This document shows, in pieces, positions 1 through 6,093 of a DNA stretch of 14,691 nucleotides (its first letter is position 1; every line of letters starts with the position of its first letter). The notes beneath the pieces are model-generated. The model had not been told where the DNA came from and did no database searches. It worked only from the letters and a program-made list of their open reading frames with translations. Position numbers and translations under genes: made by a program. Source of the DNA: Acidimicrobiia bacterium (lineage in GTDB: Bacteria; Actinomycetota; Acidimicrobiia; Acidimicrobiales; Iamiaceae); assembly GCA_019247975.1 (NCBI GenBank), contig JAFBAD010000164.1:1-14691 (forward strand), in the 5' to 3' direction.

Positions 1-1316
1 GGCGAGAGGAAGCAGGCGCCGACCTCGGTGCCGCCCGAGATGTTGATGACCGGGCAGCGCCCACCCCCGACGACCTGGAAGTACCAGTGCCACGGGTCCT
101 CGTTCCACGGCTCGCCGGTCGAGCCGAGGATGCGCAGGTGGCCCAGGTCGTGGCGGCCGACCGCGTCTGCGCCGTGGGCCATGAGCGCGCGGATGAGCGT
201 CGGCGAGATGCCGAGCACGCTGACCTGGTGGCGCTCGACGTAGGCCCACAGCCGGTCGGGCTCGGGCCAGTCCGGCGCGCCTTCGTAGAGGCACACGGTC
301 GCGCCGTTGGCCAGCCCACCGAAGATCTCCCAGGGACCCATGATCCAACCGAAGTCGGCGAACCAGAAGAGCCGGTCGCGCGCCTGCACGTCGAACTGGA
401 AGGCGACCTCCTCCGCGATCTTCGCGACGAAGCCGCCGTGCACGTGGACCGAGCCCTTCGGCCGGCCGGTCGTGCCCGACGTGTAGGCGATGAACAGCGG
501 GTGCTCGCTGTCGACCATGCGGGTCGGGTGTTCGTGGGGGTGCGGGTGCTCGGGGTACAGCAGCACCCGGTAGGCGTTGAGGTCGTCGATCAGCTCCGAC
601 ATCTCGACCTCGGGCAGGCGTGCCAGCCGGGGCACGACGACGACCGTCTCGAGGGTGTCGACCTCCGCGGCGGCGGCCCGGGCCACCGACTCCATGTCGA
701 TGCGGCTGCCGCGGCGCAGGAACCCGTCCGCCGTGACCAGCGCCTTGGCCCCTGCGTCCTGCAAGCGCACCGCCACCGCCTCGGCGCCGTACCCGGAGAA
801 GAGCGGGAGGAAGATCGCGCCGATCTTGGCCACCGCCATCGTCGTGACGACGACCTCGGGGACCATCGGCAGAAAGATCCCGACCACGTCACCCTCGCCC
901 ACGCCGTGGCGCTCGAGCAGCGCGGCGAGCGCGTCGACGTGCTCGCGCAGCCGCCGGTAGGTGAGCTCGCGGACCTCGCCGTCCTCGCCCTCCCACACGA
1001 TGGCGGTGGTGTCGGGCGTGGCCGCGGCCCAGCGGTCGACGCAGGCCGCGGCCGCGTTGGTCGTGCCGCCCCGGAACCAGGTGGTCCACGGGATGCCGGC
1101 CGAGGTGTCCATCACCTGGTCGTAGGGCTGGTCGTAGGGCAGGCCGAGGAACCGGACGACCTCGTCCCAGAACCACGCCGGCTCGTCGATCGAGCGGCGC
1201 AGCAGGTCGTCGAATGCGTCGATCCCGTGACCCTGCATGAACCGCTCGACGACGGTCGTGCCGTCGAGGTGCGGACGCCACACGACGGGGTGCGTCGCGG
1301 GATCGGTGACGGCCAC
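1..1316 (-). CDS. AMP-forming acyl-CoA synthetase, acetyl-CoA synthetase-like (partial, C-terminus outside window)
   Basis: This gene should activate a carboxylic acid to its acyl-CoA through an acyl-AMP intermediate in the cytoplasm. The visible 438 codons include an ACS-type N-terminal region (the N-terminal WRP and PWTTWFRGG segments) and the A3 phosphate-binding loop YTSGTTGRPKG at residues 278-288. A GSTGEPWN segment and the A5 region NISGGTEVG at 425-433 follow. Acetyl-CoA synthetases read DTWWQTETG at A5, and here both Trp are replaced (S427, G428). The residue aligned with the acyl-pocket Trp414 of Salmonella Acs is Gly, so the substrate is probably larger than acetate, for example a branched or medium-chain acid. 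The C-terminal domain with the catalytic Lys lies beyond position 1. I chose GTG at 1316 because an in-frame TAG stands four codons upstream. No good Shine-Dalgarno is present. The gene is divergent from the transporter operon. The family is confident; the substrate is not. Confidence 0.9.
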   Translation of the reverse strand, partial: MAVTDPATHPVVWRPHLDGTTVVERFMQGHGIDAFDDLLRRSIDEPAWFWDEVVRFLGLPYDQPYDQVMDTSAGIPWTTWFRGGTTNAAAACVDRWAAATPDTTAIVWEGEDGEVRELTYRRLREHVDALAALLERHGVGEGDVVGIFLPMVPEVVVTTMAVAKIGAIFLPLFSGYGAEAVAVRLQDAGAKALVTADGFLRRGSRIDMESVARAAAAEVDTLETVVVVPRLARLPEVEMSELIDDLNAYRVLLYPEHPHPHEHPTRMVDSEHPLFIAYTSGTTGRPKGSVHVHGGFVAKIAEEVAFQFDVQARDRLFWFADFGWIMGPWEIFGGLANGATVCLYEGAPDWPEPDRLWAYVERHQVSVLGISPTLIRALMAHGADAVGRHDLGHLRILGSTGEPWNEDPWHWYFQVVGGGRCPVINISGGTEVGACFLS

Positions 1317-1322
1317 TTCCGC

Positions 1323-1328
1323 ACACTA
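1323..1328 (-). promoter_or_regulatory. Candidate -10 element (TAGTGT) for a leaderless acyl-CoA synthetase transcript
   Basis: On the minus strand TAGTGT fits the actinobacterial TANNNT -10 pattern and ends six bases before the GTG at 1316, the geometry of leaderless transcripts. The lack of a Shine-Dalgarno sequence agrees. I see no convincing -35 box. This is a weak six-base match. Confidence 0.35.
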
Positions 1329-1354
1329 GAGGGCTGCTCGGACCCGGTTCGCTG

Positions 1355-1369
1355 GTCACCCTGCGTGAC
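1355..1369. promoter_or_regulatory. Inverted repeat GTCAC-N5-GTGAC in the divergent intergenic region
   Basis: Perfect 5-bp arms are separated by five bases, between the acyl-CoA synthetase start and the transporter promoter. The arm and spacer geometry equals that of the repeat at 1411-1425. It could be an operator for either divergent unit; no binding protein can be assigned. Confidence 0.3.
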
Positions 1370-1381
1370 GACGGAGGCCCT

Positions 1382-1395
1382 GGGTCGAACGACCC
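1382..1395. promoter_or_regulatory. Palindrome GGGTCG-AA-CGACCC upstream of the candidate -35
   Basis: A perfect 6-bp inverted repeat with a two-base centre ends three bases before the candidate -35 box at 1398. The tight centre suits a dimeric DNA-binding protein better than an RNA hairpin. It could be an activator or repressor site for the transporter operon or the divergent acyl-CoA synthetase. Confidence 0.35.
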
Positions 1396-1397
1396 GG

Positions 1398-1425
1398 TTG
1401 CGCTGAGTGCTCTATTTCCTATAGA
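1398..1425 (+). promoter_or_regulatory. Candidate promoter of the ABC transporter operon
   Basis: TTGCGC at 1398-1403 (-35-like) and TATAGA at 1420-1425 (-10-like) are separated by 16 bases. Transcription would begin near 1432 and give a leader of about 60 nt before the GTG at 1493. The stretch 1411-1450 is clearly AT-richer than its surroundings, as expected for a promoter. The hexamers are only partial matches to consensus. Confidence 0.45.
1411..1425. promoter_or_regulatory. Candidate operator TCTAT-N5-ATAGA over the -10 box
   Basis: A perfect 5-bp inverted repeat with a five-base spacer covers the candidate -10 element. One further outer pair (G1409, C1427) extends the symmetry after one mismatch. 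A protein bound here would block RNA polymerase. The best candidate ligand is the Rrf2-type regulator encoded as the fourth gene of the same operon; that link is inference. Confidence 0.4.
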
Positions 1426-1460
1426 ACAGGTGAACAAAACCAACAAGCAAGAGATGGGGC

Positions 1461-1489
1461 GGCCCGGTGGGACCGGCCCCACGGGAGGG
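1461..1489 (+). promoter_or_regulatory. 5' leader with two mutually exclusive GC-rich hairpins next to the Shine-Dalgarno
   Basis: One stem pairs 1463-1471 with 1478-1485 (eight pairs, one bulged G, six-base loop) and takes the first bases of the Shine-Dalgarno GGGAGGG (1483-1489). A competing stem pairs 1461-1468 with 1472-1478 (seven pairs, one bulge, three-base loop) and leaves the Shine-Dalgarno free. This geometry could support translational control. It matches no riboswitch class I recognise, and GC-rich sequence makes such stems by chance. Confidence 0.3.
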
Positions 1490-1492
1490 CAA

Positions 1493-2554
1493 GTGAAGGC
1501 AACTCGTGGAATCCGGCTGCTGGCCTTGACGGTGCTGGCTGCGCTGGTCGTGCTCACGGCGGCGTGCGGAGACGACAACAAGTCCGACAGCGGAAGTGGC
1601 TCGGGCGGCGGCGGGGTCACCCTGCGTCTCGGCTACTTCCCCAACGTCACCCACGCCACGGCGCTGGTCGGGGTGAAGAAGGGCATCTTCAAGAAGGACC
1701 TCGGCTCGAACAAGCTCGAGACCAAGACCTTCAAGGACGGCACCGAGGCCTCCGAGGCCCTGAGCGCCGGCGCCATCGACGCCACCTACATCGGTTCGGG
1801 TCCGTCGATCAACCTGTTCCAGAAGTCCAAGGGCGAGGCGATCCGCATCGTCTCGGGTGCGGCCTACGGCGGCGCCTCCCTGGTCGTGAGCAAGGACATC
1901 AAGTCGGCCAAGGACCTCAGGGGCAAGACCCTGTCGTCGCCGAAGCTCGGCAACACGCAGGACATCTCGCTGCGGGCCTGGCTGAAGAAGCAGGGCTACA
2001 AGACCGACGCCAACGGCGGCGGCGACGTGAAGATCGCCCCGCAGGAGAACAGCTCGACCCTCGACGCCTTCGTCGGCGGCAGCATCGACGGCGCCTGGGT
2101 GCCCGAGCCGTGGGCCAGCCGCCTCGTGATCGAGGGCAAGGGCCACGTGCTCGTCAACGAGGCCGACATCTGGCCGCAGGGCAAGTTCCTCACGACCGTG
2201 CTCGTCGTGTCGAAGAAGTTCCTTGATGATCACCCCGATGTCGTGAAGCTGCTCCTCAAGGGCCAGGTCGATGCCAACGACTGGGTCAACAAGAACTCCG
2301 ACGAGGCGAAGACCCTCACCAACTCGGAGATCAAGGGCCTGACCGGCAAGGACCTCTCGACCGAGGTCATGGACAGCGCCTGGAAGCAGCTCACCTTCAC
2401 CAACGACCCGCTGCCCGACGCCCTCCAGGGCGCGGCGGACCAGGCCGTCTCGGTCGACCTGCTCGACAGCAACGACATCAAGGGCATCTACGACCTCACC
2501 GCTCTCAACAGCGCCTTGAAGGCCAAGGGTGAGAAGACGTACTCCGATGCTTGA
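1493..2554 (+). CDS. ABC transporter substrate-binding lipoprotein, SsuA/TauA/NMT1-like
   Basis: The product is a 353-residue extracytoplasmic solute-binding lipoprotein of the nitrate/sulfonate/taurine (SsuA, NMT1-like) group. It captures substrate outside the membrane for the ATPase and permease encoded next. Basic residues and a hydrophobic run (9-21) lead to the lipobox LTAAC with C25, then a Gly/Ser-rich tether. Family landmarks are GYFPNVTHA, the ATYIGSGPS segment and WVPEPWASRL. I chose GTG at 1493 over the in-frame GTG at 1430 because GGGAGGG lies four to five bases upstream and the signal peptide then starts correctly. The stop overlaps the next start by 8 bp. Aliphatic sulfonate is the likeliest ligand by family resemblance, but nitrate, taurine or another small anion cannot be excluded. 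Confidence 0.9.
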   Translation: MKATRGIRLLALTVLAALVVLTAACGDDNKSDSGSGSGGGGVTLRLGYFPNVTHATALVGVKKGIFKKDLGSNKLETKTFKDGTEASEALSAGAIDATYIGSGPSINLFQKSKGEAIRIVSGAAYGGASLVVSKDIKSAKDLRGKTLSSPKLGNTQDISLRAWLKKQGYKTDANGGGDVKIAPQENSSTLDAFVGGSIDGAWVPEPWASRLVIEGKGHVLVNEADIWPQGKFLTTVLVVSKKFLDDHPDVVKLLLKGQVDANDWVNKNSDEAKTLTNSEIKGLTGKDLSTEVMDSAWKQLTFTNDPLPDALQGAADQAVSVDLLDSNDIKGIYDLTALNSALKAKGEKTYSDA

Positions 2555-3371
2555 CCGCCTGACCATGTCCTCGAACGGCACATCCCCTGACGGAAAGGTC
2601 CCGTCGGCTGCGAGCATCTCGCAGCCGGCGGCGGCCACCGCCGTCCAGATCACGTCGGTGTCCAAGGTGTTCGGCTCCGGCTCCTCCGGCGTCCACGCCC
2701 TGGACCGGGTATCGCTCGACGCCAAGGTCGGCGAGTTCGTGTGCCTCATCGGCGCCTCGGGTTGCGGCAAGTCCACGCTGCTCAACCTGGTCGCCGGCCT
2801 CGACACCCCGACCTCGGGCGACCTCGAGGTGAACGGGCGCACCGGCCTGATGTTCCAGGAGTCGGCGCTCTTCCCCTGGCTCACGGTGGCGCAGAACATC
2901 GAGATGGCGCTGAAGCTCAGCGGCACCCCGAAGCGGGAGCGCAAGGGCCGGGTCGAGCAGCTGCTCGCCAGCGTCCACCTCGCGGACTTCGGCCCGAAGC
3001 GCCCGCACGAGCTCTCCGGCGGCATGCGCCAGCGGGTCGCCCTGGCCCGGGCCTTCGCCCAGGACGCCGACGTGCTCCTCATGGACGAGCCCTTCGGCGC
3101 CCTCGACGCCATGACTCGCGACCTGCTGCACGACGAGCTCGAGCGGCTCTGGTCCGACCGCAGCTTCACCGTCCTGTTCGTGACCCACAACGTTCGCGAG
3201 GCCGCTCGCCTCGCCGACCGGGTCGTGCTCCTCTCGTCCCGACCGGGCCGGGTGGCGCACGAGTTCAAGAACGACATCCCGCGGCCCCGCCGCATCGATG
3301 ACCCGACGGTCACCGCCATGTCGGCGGAGATCACCGCCAAGCTTCGCGAGGAGGTCGCCCGCCATGCCTGA
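2547..3371 (+). CDS. ABC transporter ATP-binding protein, SsuB/TauB/NrtD-like
   Basis: This 274-residue ATPase powers the importer from the cytoplasmic face. All motifs are intact: Walker A GASGCGKST (69-77), Q-loop MFQE with Q104, signature LSGGMRQ (156-162), Walker B VLLMDEPF (176-183), D-loop ALD (185-187) and switch His214. About 35 residues rich in Ser, Pro and Ala precede the ABC fold and look disordered. The ATG at 2547 overlaps the upstream stop as ATGCTTGA, which suggests translational coupling. In-frame alternatives are GTG 2529 and ATG 2565. The product should pair with the permease encoded next. Confidence 0.93.
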   Translation: MLDRLTMSSNGTSPDGKVPSAASISQPAAATAVQITSVSKVFGSGSSGVHALDRVSLDAKVGEFVCLIGASGCGKSTLLNLVAGLDTPTSGDLEVNGRTGLMFQESALFPWLTVAQNIEMALKLSGTPKRERKGRVEQLLASVHLADFGPKRPHELSGGMRQRVALARAFAQDADVLLMDEPFGALDAMTRDLLHDELERLWSDRSFTVLFVTHNVREAARLADRVVLLSSRPGRVAHEFKNDIPRPRRIDDPTVTAMSAEITAKLREEVARHA

Positions 3372-4272
3372 GACCCTGTCCGGCAGCGGCGCTGTCGACA
3401 CGATGTCGGCCGCCGACATCGACCGTGAGCTCGCCGGCCTCGACGCCCTCGAGCTCGCCGGTCACGAGCGGAAGAGCCTCGGCTCCCGCACCTGGTCCGC
3501 CACCTGGCCGAAGCTCATCGCCATCGGCCTCGTGATCGGCGGCTGGGAGCTCGTCTCGCTCAGCAACTGGAAGTCGGACCACATCCTGCCCGGGCCGCGC
3601 GTCGTGCTCGGCCAGCTGTGGACCTCGCTGACCGACGGGACGTACTTCCACTCCGACGTGATCCCGGCGACGCTCCAGCGCGCCGCGATCGGGTACCTCG
3701 CCGCGGTGCTGATCGGCACGGTGGTCGGCGCCACACTGTCGCAGATCAAGCTGCTGCGCACCGGCGTGGCCTCGCTCATCACGGGCCTGCAGACCATGCC
3801 GTCGGTGCTCTGGTACCCAGCGGCGCTGGTGCTCTTCGGCCTGAACGACAACGCGATCCTGTTCGTCGTCATCATCGGGGCCGCGCCGTCGGTCGCCGCC
3901 GGCATCATGTCCGGCGCCGATCAGGTGCACCCGCTGCTGCTGCGGGCCGGCCGCGTGCTCGGAGCCAACAAGTTCCAGCTGTGGCGCCAGGTGGTGTTCC
4001 CGGCGTCGATGCCGGCGGTCGTGTCCGGGCTCAAGCAGGGCTGGGCGTTCGCATGGCGTTCGCTCATGGCCGGTGAGCTGCTCGGTGCGTCGATCGGCAA
4101 GGGCGGCATCGGCGGTCTCGTCGACAACGCCCGCACGTTCAGCGACTACAACAACATGTACGCCGCCATGACGTTGATCCTCATCTTCGGGGTGATCGTC
4201 GACGCCATCTTCAACGTGGCCGAGAAGAACGTGAACCGCCGTCGCGGCCTGATCGACGTCGCCGGGGCATGA
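3364..4272 (+). CDS. ABC transporter permease, SsuC/TauC-like
   Basis: This 302-residue inner-membrane subunit forms the translocation path. Hydrophobic segments lie near residues 50-67, 107-126, 134-160, 164-184 and 265-286, with a further one probable near 221-242. The cytoplasmic EAA-type coupling loop, with Gly200 and the VFPASMP segment at 211-217, matches the BPD_transp_1 family. A 45-residue hydrophilic N-terminus precedes the first helix. The ATG at 3364 overlaps the ATPase stop as ATGCCTGA, the same 8-bp arrangement as the previous junction. The stop overlaps the regulator start as ATGA. Family and role are clear; the transported substrate is inferred only from the family. Confidence 0.92.
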   Translation: MPETLSGSGAVDTMSAADIDRELAGLDALELAGHERKSLGSRTWSATWPKLIAIGLVIGGWELVSLSNWKSDHILPGPRVVLGQLWTSLTDGTYFHSDVIPATLQRAAIGYLAAVLIGTVVGATLSQIKLLRTGVASLITGLQTMPSVLWYPAALVLFGLNDNAILFVVIIGAAPSVAAGIMSGADQVHPLLLRAGRVLGANKFQLWRQVVFPASMPAVVSGLKQGWAFAWRSLMAGELLGASIGKGGIGGLVDNARTFSDYNNMYAAMTLILIFGVIVDAIFNVAEKNVNRRRGLIDVAGA

Positions 4273-4691
4273 GCCTCACCAGCGAACCGGACGCCGGAGC
4301 TCCCGGCGTCCGGTCGCTCCGCGTCCCGGCCCGGGTGGACGATGCGCTGCGGGCCCTGCTGGTGCTCGCCGCCGCACCGCCCGAGACACCGGTGAAGCTC
4401 ACCGAGGTCTGCGAGGCGGAGGGCCTCTCCCCCCGCTTCCTGTCCACCCTGCTCGTGGCGCTCCGCGACCACGGGCTCGTGCACAGCTACCGAGGTGCGT
4501 CCGGCGGCTACTGGCTGGCCCGGCCGGCGAGCGAGATCAGCGTGGCCGACGTCTACGACGCGGTCGACGCCCGCCGGCCCCTGCCGGTGCCGGGCTCGGA
4601 GGTCACCGGCGACCTCTGGCAGCAGCTCGAGACCGAGCTGCGGGCCAAGCTCGCCTCGGTCACGGTCGCCGATCTCGCAACACGGTCATAG
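4269..4691 (+). CDS. Rrf2-family transcriptional regulator without an iron-sulfur cysteine cluster
   Basis: A 140-residue winged-helix regulator. RVPARVDDALRALLVLA (18-34) is a typical Rrf2 N-terminus, preceded here by a 17-residue extension. The helix-turn-helix lies at about 43-70 and the wing at SYRGASGGYWLARP (73-86). Cluster-binding members such as IscR and NsrR have three Cys near residues 90-110. Here the only Cys is C48, inside the DNA-binding helix region, so iron-sulfur sensing is unlikely. CymR, a sulfur-metabolism repressor of Bacillus, is a known Rrf2 protein that lacks the cluster. Location as the last gene of the operon, joined by an ATGA overlap, suggests it controls this operon, perhaps through 1411-1425. 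Its 3' end overlaps ppx on the other strand by 32 bp. Confidence 0.88.
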   Translation: MSLTSEPDAGAPGVRSLRVPARVDDALRALLVLAAAPPETPVKLTEVCEAEGLSPRFLSTLLVALRDHGLVHSYRGASGGYWLARPASEISVADVYDAVDARRPLPVPGSEVTGDLWQQLETELRAKLASVTVADLATRS

Positions 4692-5610
4692 CGAGCCCGT
4701 CGAGGATGTCGGCCTCGGACACGAGGATCGACTCCAGGGCGAAGTGGCGCATGATCGCCACCAGCGCGCAGCACCCGCCGACGATCACGTCGGCCCGGGC
4801 CTCCTCGAGGCCCGGGTTGTGGATGCGATCGGCCCGGGACTCGGTGGCGAGTGTGCGGAACACGTCCTCGGCCGCGGCCCGGGTCAGCTCGAAGTGGTGG
4901 ACCTTCGACCGGTCGTAGGTGGCGAGGCCGATCTCGACCGCGGCGACGGTCGACACCGTGCCGGCCAGGCCGATGACCGTCGTCGCGTCGCCGGCCGTCG
5001 GGATGGTCCGGTCGACGTCGTCCAGCCATGAGTCGGTGTAGGAGATCGCGGCGAGCAGCTCCTCGGGCTGGGGCGGGTCGTGCTCGATGAACCGCTCGGT
5101 GAGGCGCACGCAGCCGACGTCGAGCGACAGCGCCGCCTCGACCTCGTCGGTGCCGTAGGCGAACTCGGTCGACCCGCCCCCGAGGTCGAAGACCAGGAAG
5201 GGCCCGCGCTCGGGCGCCAGGCCCGTCGTCGCGCCGAGGAACGACACCCGCGCCTCGTCGTCACCGGACAGCAGCTCGGGCCGCACGCCGATGCTCGCCT
5301 CCGCACGGGCGAAGAAGTCGTCACGGTTGGTCGCGTCGCGCGCCGCGGACGTGGCGGTCATGCGGACGGCGCCGGCCGTCACCCCCAACCGGTCCATCAC
5401 CTCCCGGTACTCGTCGAGCACGGCCACGGTCCGGTCGACCGCGTCGGGATGGAGCGCTCCGCCGCGGTCGACGCCCTGGCCGAGGCGGGTGATCCGCATC
5501 AGCCGCTCGACCGCCACCGGCACCCCACTGCCCGCCGGGTCCAGGTCGGCGACGAGGAGGCGGGTCGAGTTGGTGCCGATGTCGATCGCTGCGGCGCGGG
5601 CGTCGCTCAC
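4660..5610 (-). CDS. ppx: Ppx/GppA-type exopolyphosphatase, short form
   Basis: Likely hydrolyses terminal phosphates of polyphosphate or pppGpp in the cytoplasm, with a sugar-kinase/Hsp70/actin fold. Visible motifs are phosphate loop 1 AAIDIGTNSTRLL (7-19), ATSAARDATN (86-95), LSGDDEA (114-120) with the expected acidic residue E119, phosphate loop 2 VFDLGGGSTEF (140-150) and the third glycine loop GLAGTVSTV (214-222). At 316 residues it lacks the C-terminal HD-like domains of E. coli Ppx (about 513 residues). This matches the short actinobacterial form, mycobacterial Ppx1/Ppx2, some of which hydrolyse only short polyphosphate. The GTG start at 5610 overlaps the DUF501 stop as GTGA. The gene ends inside the Rrf2 gene of the other strand, so no independent terminator fits between them. 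Confidence 0.92.
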   Translation of the reverse strand: MSDARAAAIDIGTNSTRLLVADLDPAGSGVPVAVERLMRITRLGQGVDRGGALHPDAVDRTVAVLDEYREVMDRLGVTAGAVRMTATSAARDATNRDDFFARAEASIGVRPELLSGDDEARVSFLGATTGLAPERGPFLVFDLGGGSTEFAYGTDEVEAALSLDVGCVRLTERFIEHDPPQPEELLAAISYTDSWLDDVDRTIPTAGDATTVIGLAGTVSTVAAVEIGLATYDRSKVHHFELTRAAAEDVFRTLATESRADRIHNPGLEEARADVIVGGCCALVAIMRHFALESILVSEADILDGLAMTVLRDRRP

Positions 5611-6068
5611 GAGTCGCGCGCCAGTCGCTCGGCGACCCACCGGCCGACCGGATCGTCGCCGCCGGCCAGGTGCCAGGCGTAGTGGGCGTGGAGGCACTTG
5701 ACGCCACGACGGGTACCGCCGACGCCGCCGGTCGGTCGAGGGCCCTCGTGGTCGGCGGGGATCGCCGCGTCCCGCTCGGCTGCGTAGCGACGGTGCGCCT
5801 CGGCGATCGCGTCGAGGCCGACCTCGGACTCGGCGGCCGAGACGCCGCCGATGCTCTCCAGCCGGCCGACCGCGACCCGCTCCCCGGCGCCGACCAACCA
5901 GTACCGGGTGGGCATCGGCGTGCCGTCGCGGAGCAGCGGCGCGTTGCGCACGACGACCGGGGCGCCGTCGGCCGCCCGGACCACCACGTCGAAGTCCCCC
6001 CGGGGCGGGCGGCCGAGCAGCGCGGTCACCGCGAGCACGTCCGCATCGTGGGCTGCCGTCCGGGTCAC
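5607..6068 (-). CDS. DUF501 family protein
   Basis: A 153-residue cytoplasmic protein of unknown function. It carries landmarks I recognise from the actinobacterial DUF501 family: LLGRPPRGDFDV near the N-terminus, NAPLLRDGTPMPTRYWLV in the middle, a Glu/Ala-rich helix and RGVKCLHAHYAWHLAGGDDPVG near the C-terminus. The last segment is the most conserved in mycobacterial Rv1025. The gene normally sits between a DivIC-like gene and ppx2, and here it still leads ppx through a GTGA overlap. I chose GTG 6068 because the N-terminal length then matches the family and an upstream TANNNT element fits leaderless expression. Alternative GTG codons lie 10 and 13 codons inside. Confidence 0.85.
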   Translation of the reverse strand: MTRTAAHDADVLAVTALLGRPPRGDFDVVVRAADGAPVVVRNAPLLRDGTPMPTRYWLVGAGERVAVGRLESIGGVSAAESEVGLDAIAEAHRRYAAERDAAIPADHEGPRPTGGVGGTRRGVKCLHAHYAWHLAGGDDPVGRWVAERLARDS

Positions 6069-6076
6069 GGCGGACC

Positions 6077-6086
6077 AGCGTACGAT
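6077..6086. promoter_or_regulatory. Candidate bidirectional promoter with overlapping -10 elements (AGCGTACGAT)
   Basis: The plus strand reads TACGAT (6081-6086), seven bases before GTG 6094. The minus strand reads TACGCT (6082-6077), eight bases before GTG 6068. Both fit the TANNNT -10 pattern at the distance expected for leaderless messages, and they share the TA step at 6081-6082. Only 25 bp separate the two start codons, so there is no room for two separate promoters. No -35 box is evident on either strand. Confidence 0.45.
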
Positions 6087-6093
6087 CGCCGCC

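Larger units (their letters stand above)
1341..1405. repeat. Short imperfect direct repeat, GACCCGGTT(G)CGCTG, spaced 50 bp
   Basis: GACCCGGTTCGCTG begins at 1341 and GACCCGGTTGCGCTG begins at 1391, differing by one inserted G. The copies sit exactly 50 bp apart, about five helical turns, within the divergent control region. This could be a pair of regulator sites on one DNA face, or chance in GC-rich sequence. Confidence 0.3.

Noticed and set aside
87..1406. Plus-strand frame opposite the acyl-CoA synthetase
   Set aside because: Antisense to a gene with clear AMP-binding motifs; its Val/Asp/Arg-rich translation has no family signal.
1430..1492. Upstream GTG start for the substrate-binding protein
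   Set aside because: Would add 21 polar residues before the signal peptide; the strong GGGAGGG lies just before GTG 1493, and 1430 falls at or before the predicted transcription start.
1412..3340. Very long open frame on the minus strand opposite the transporter genes
   Set aside because: Low-complexity Arg/Ala/Ser-rich translation typical of antisense frames in high-GC DNA; the plus-strand genes have full sets of family motifs.
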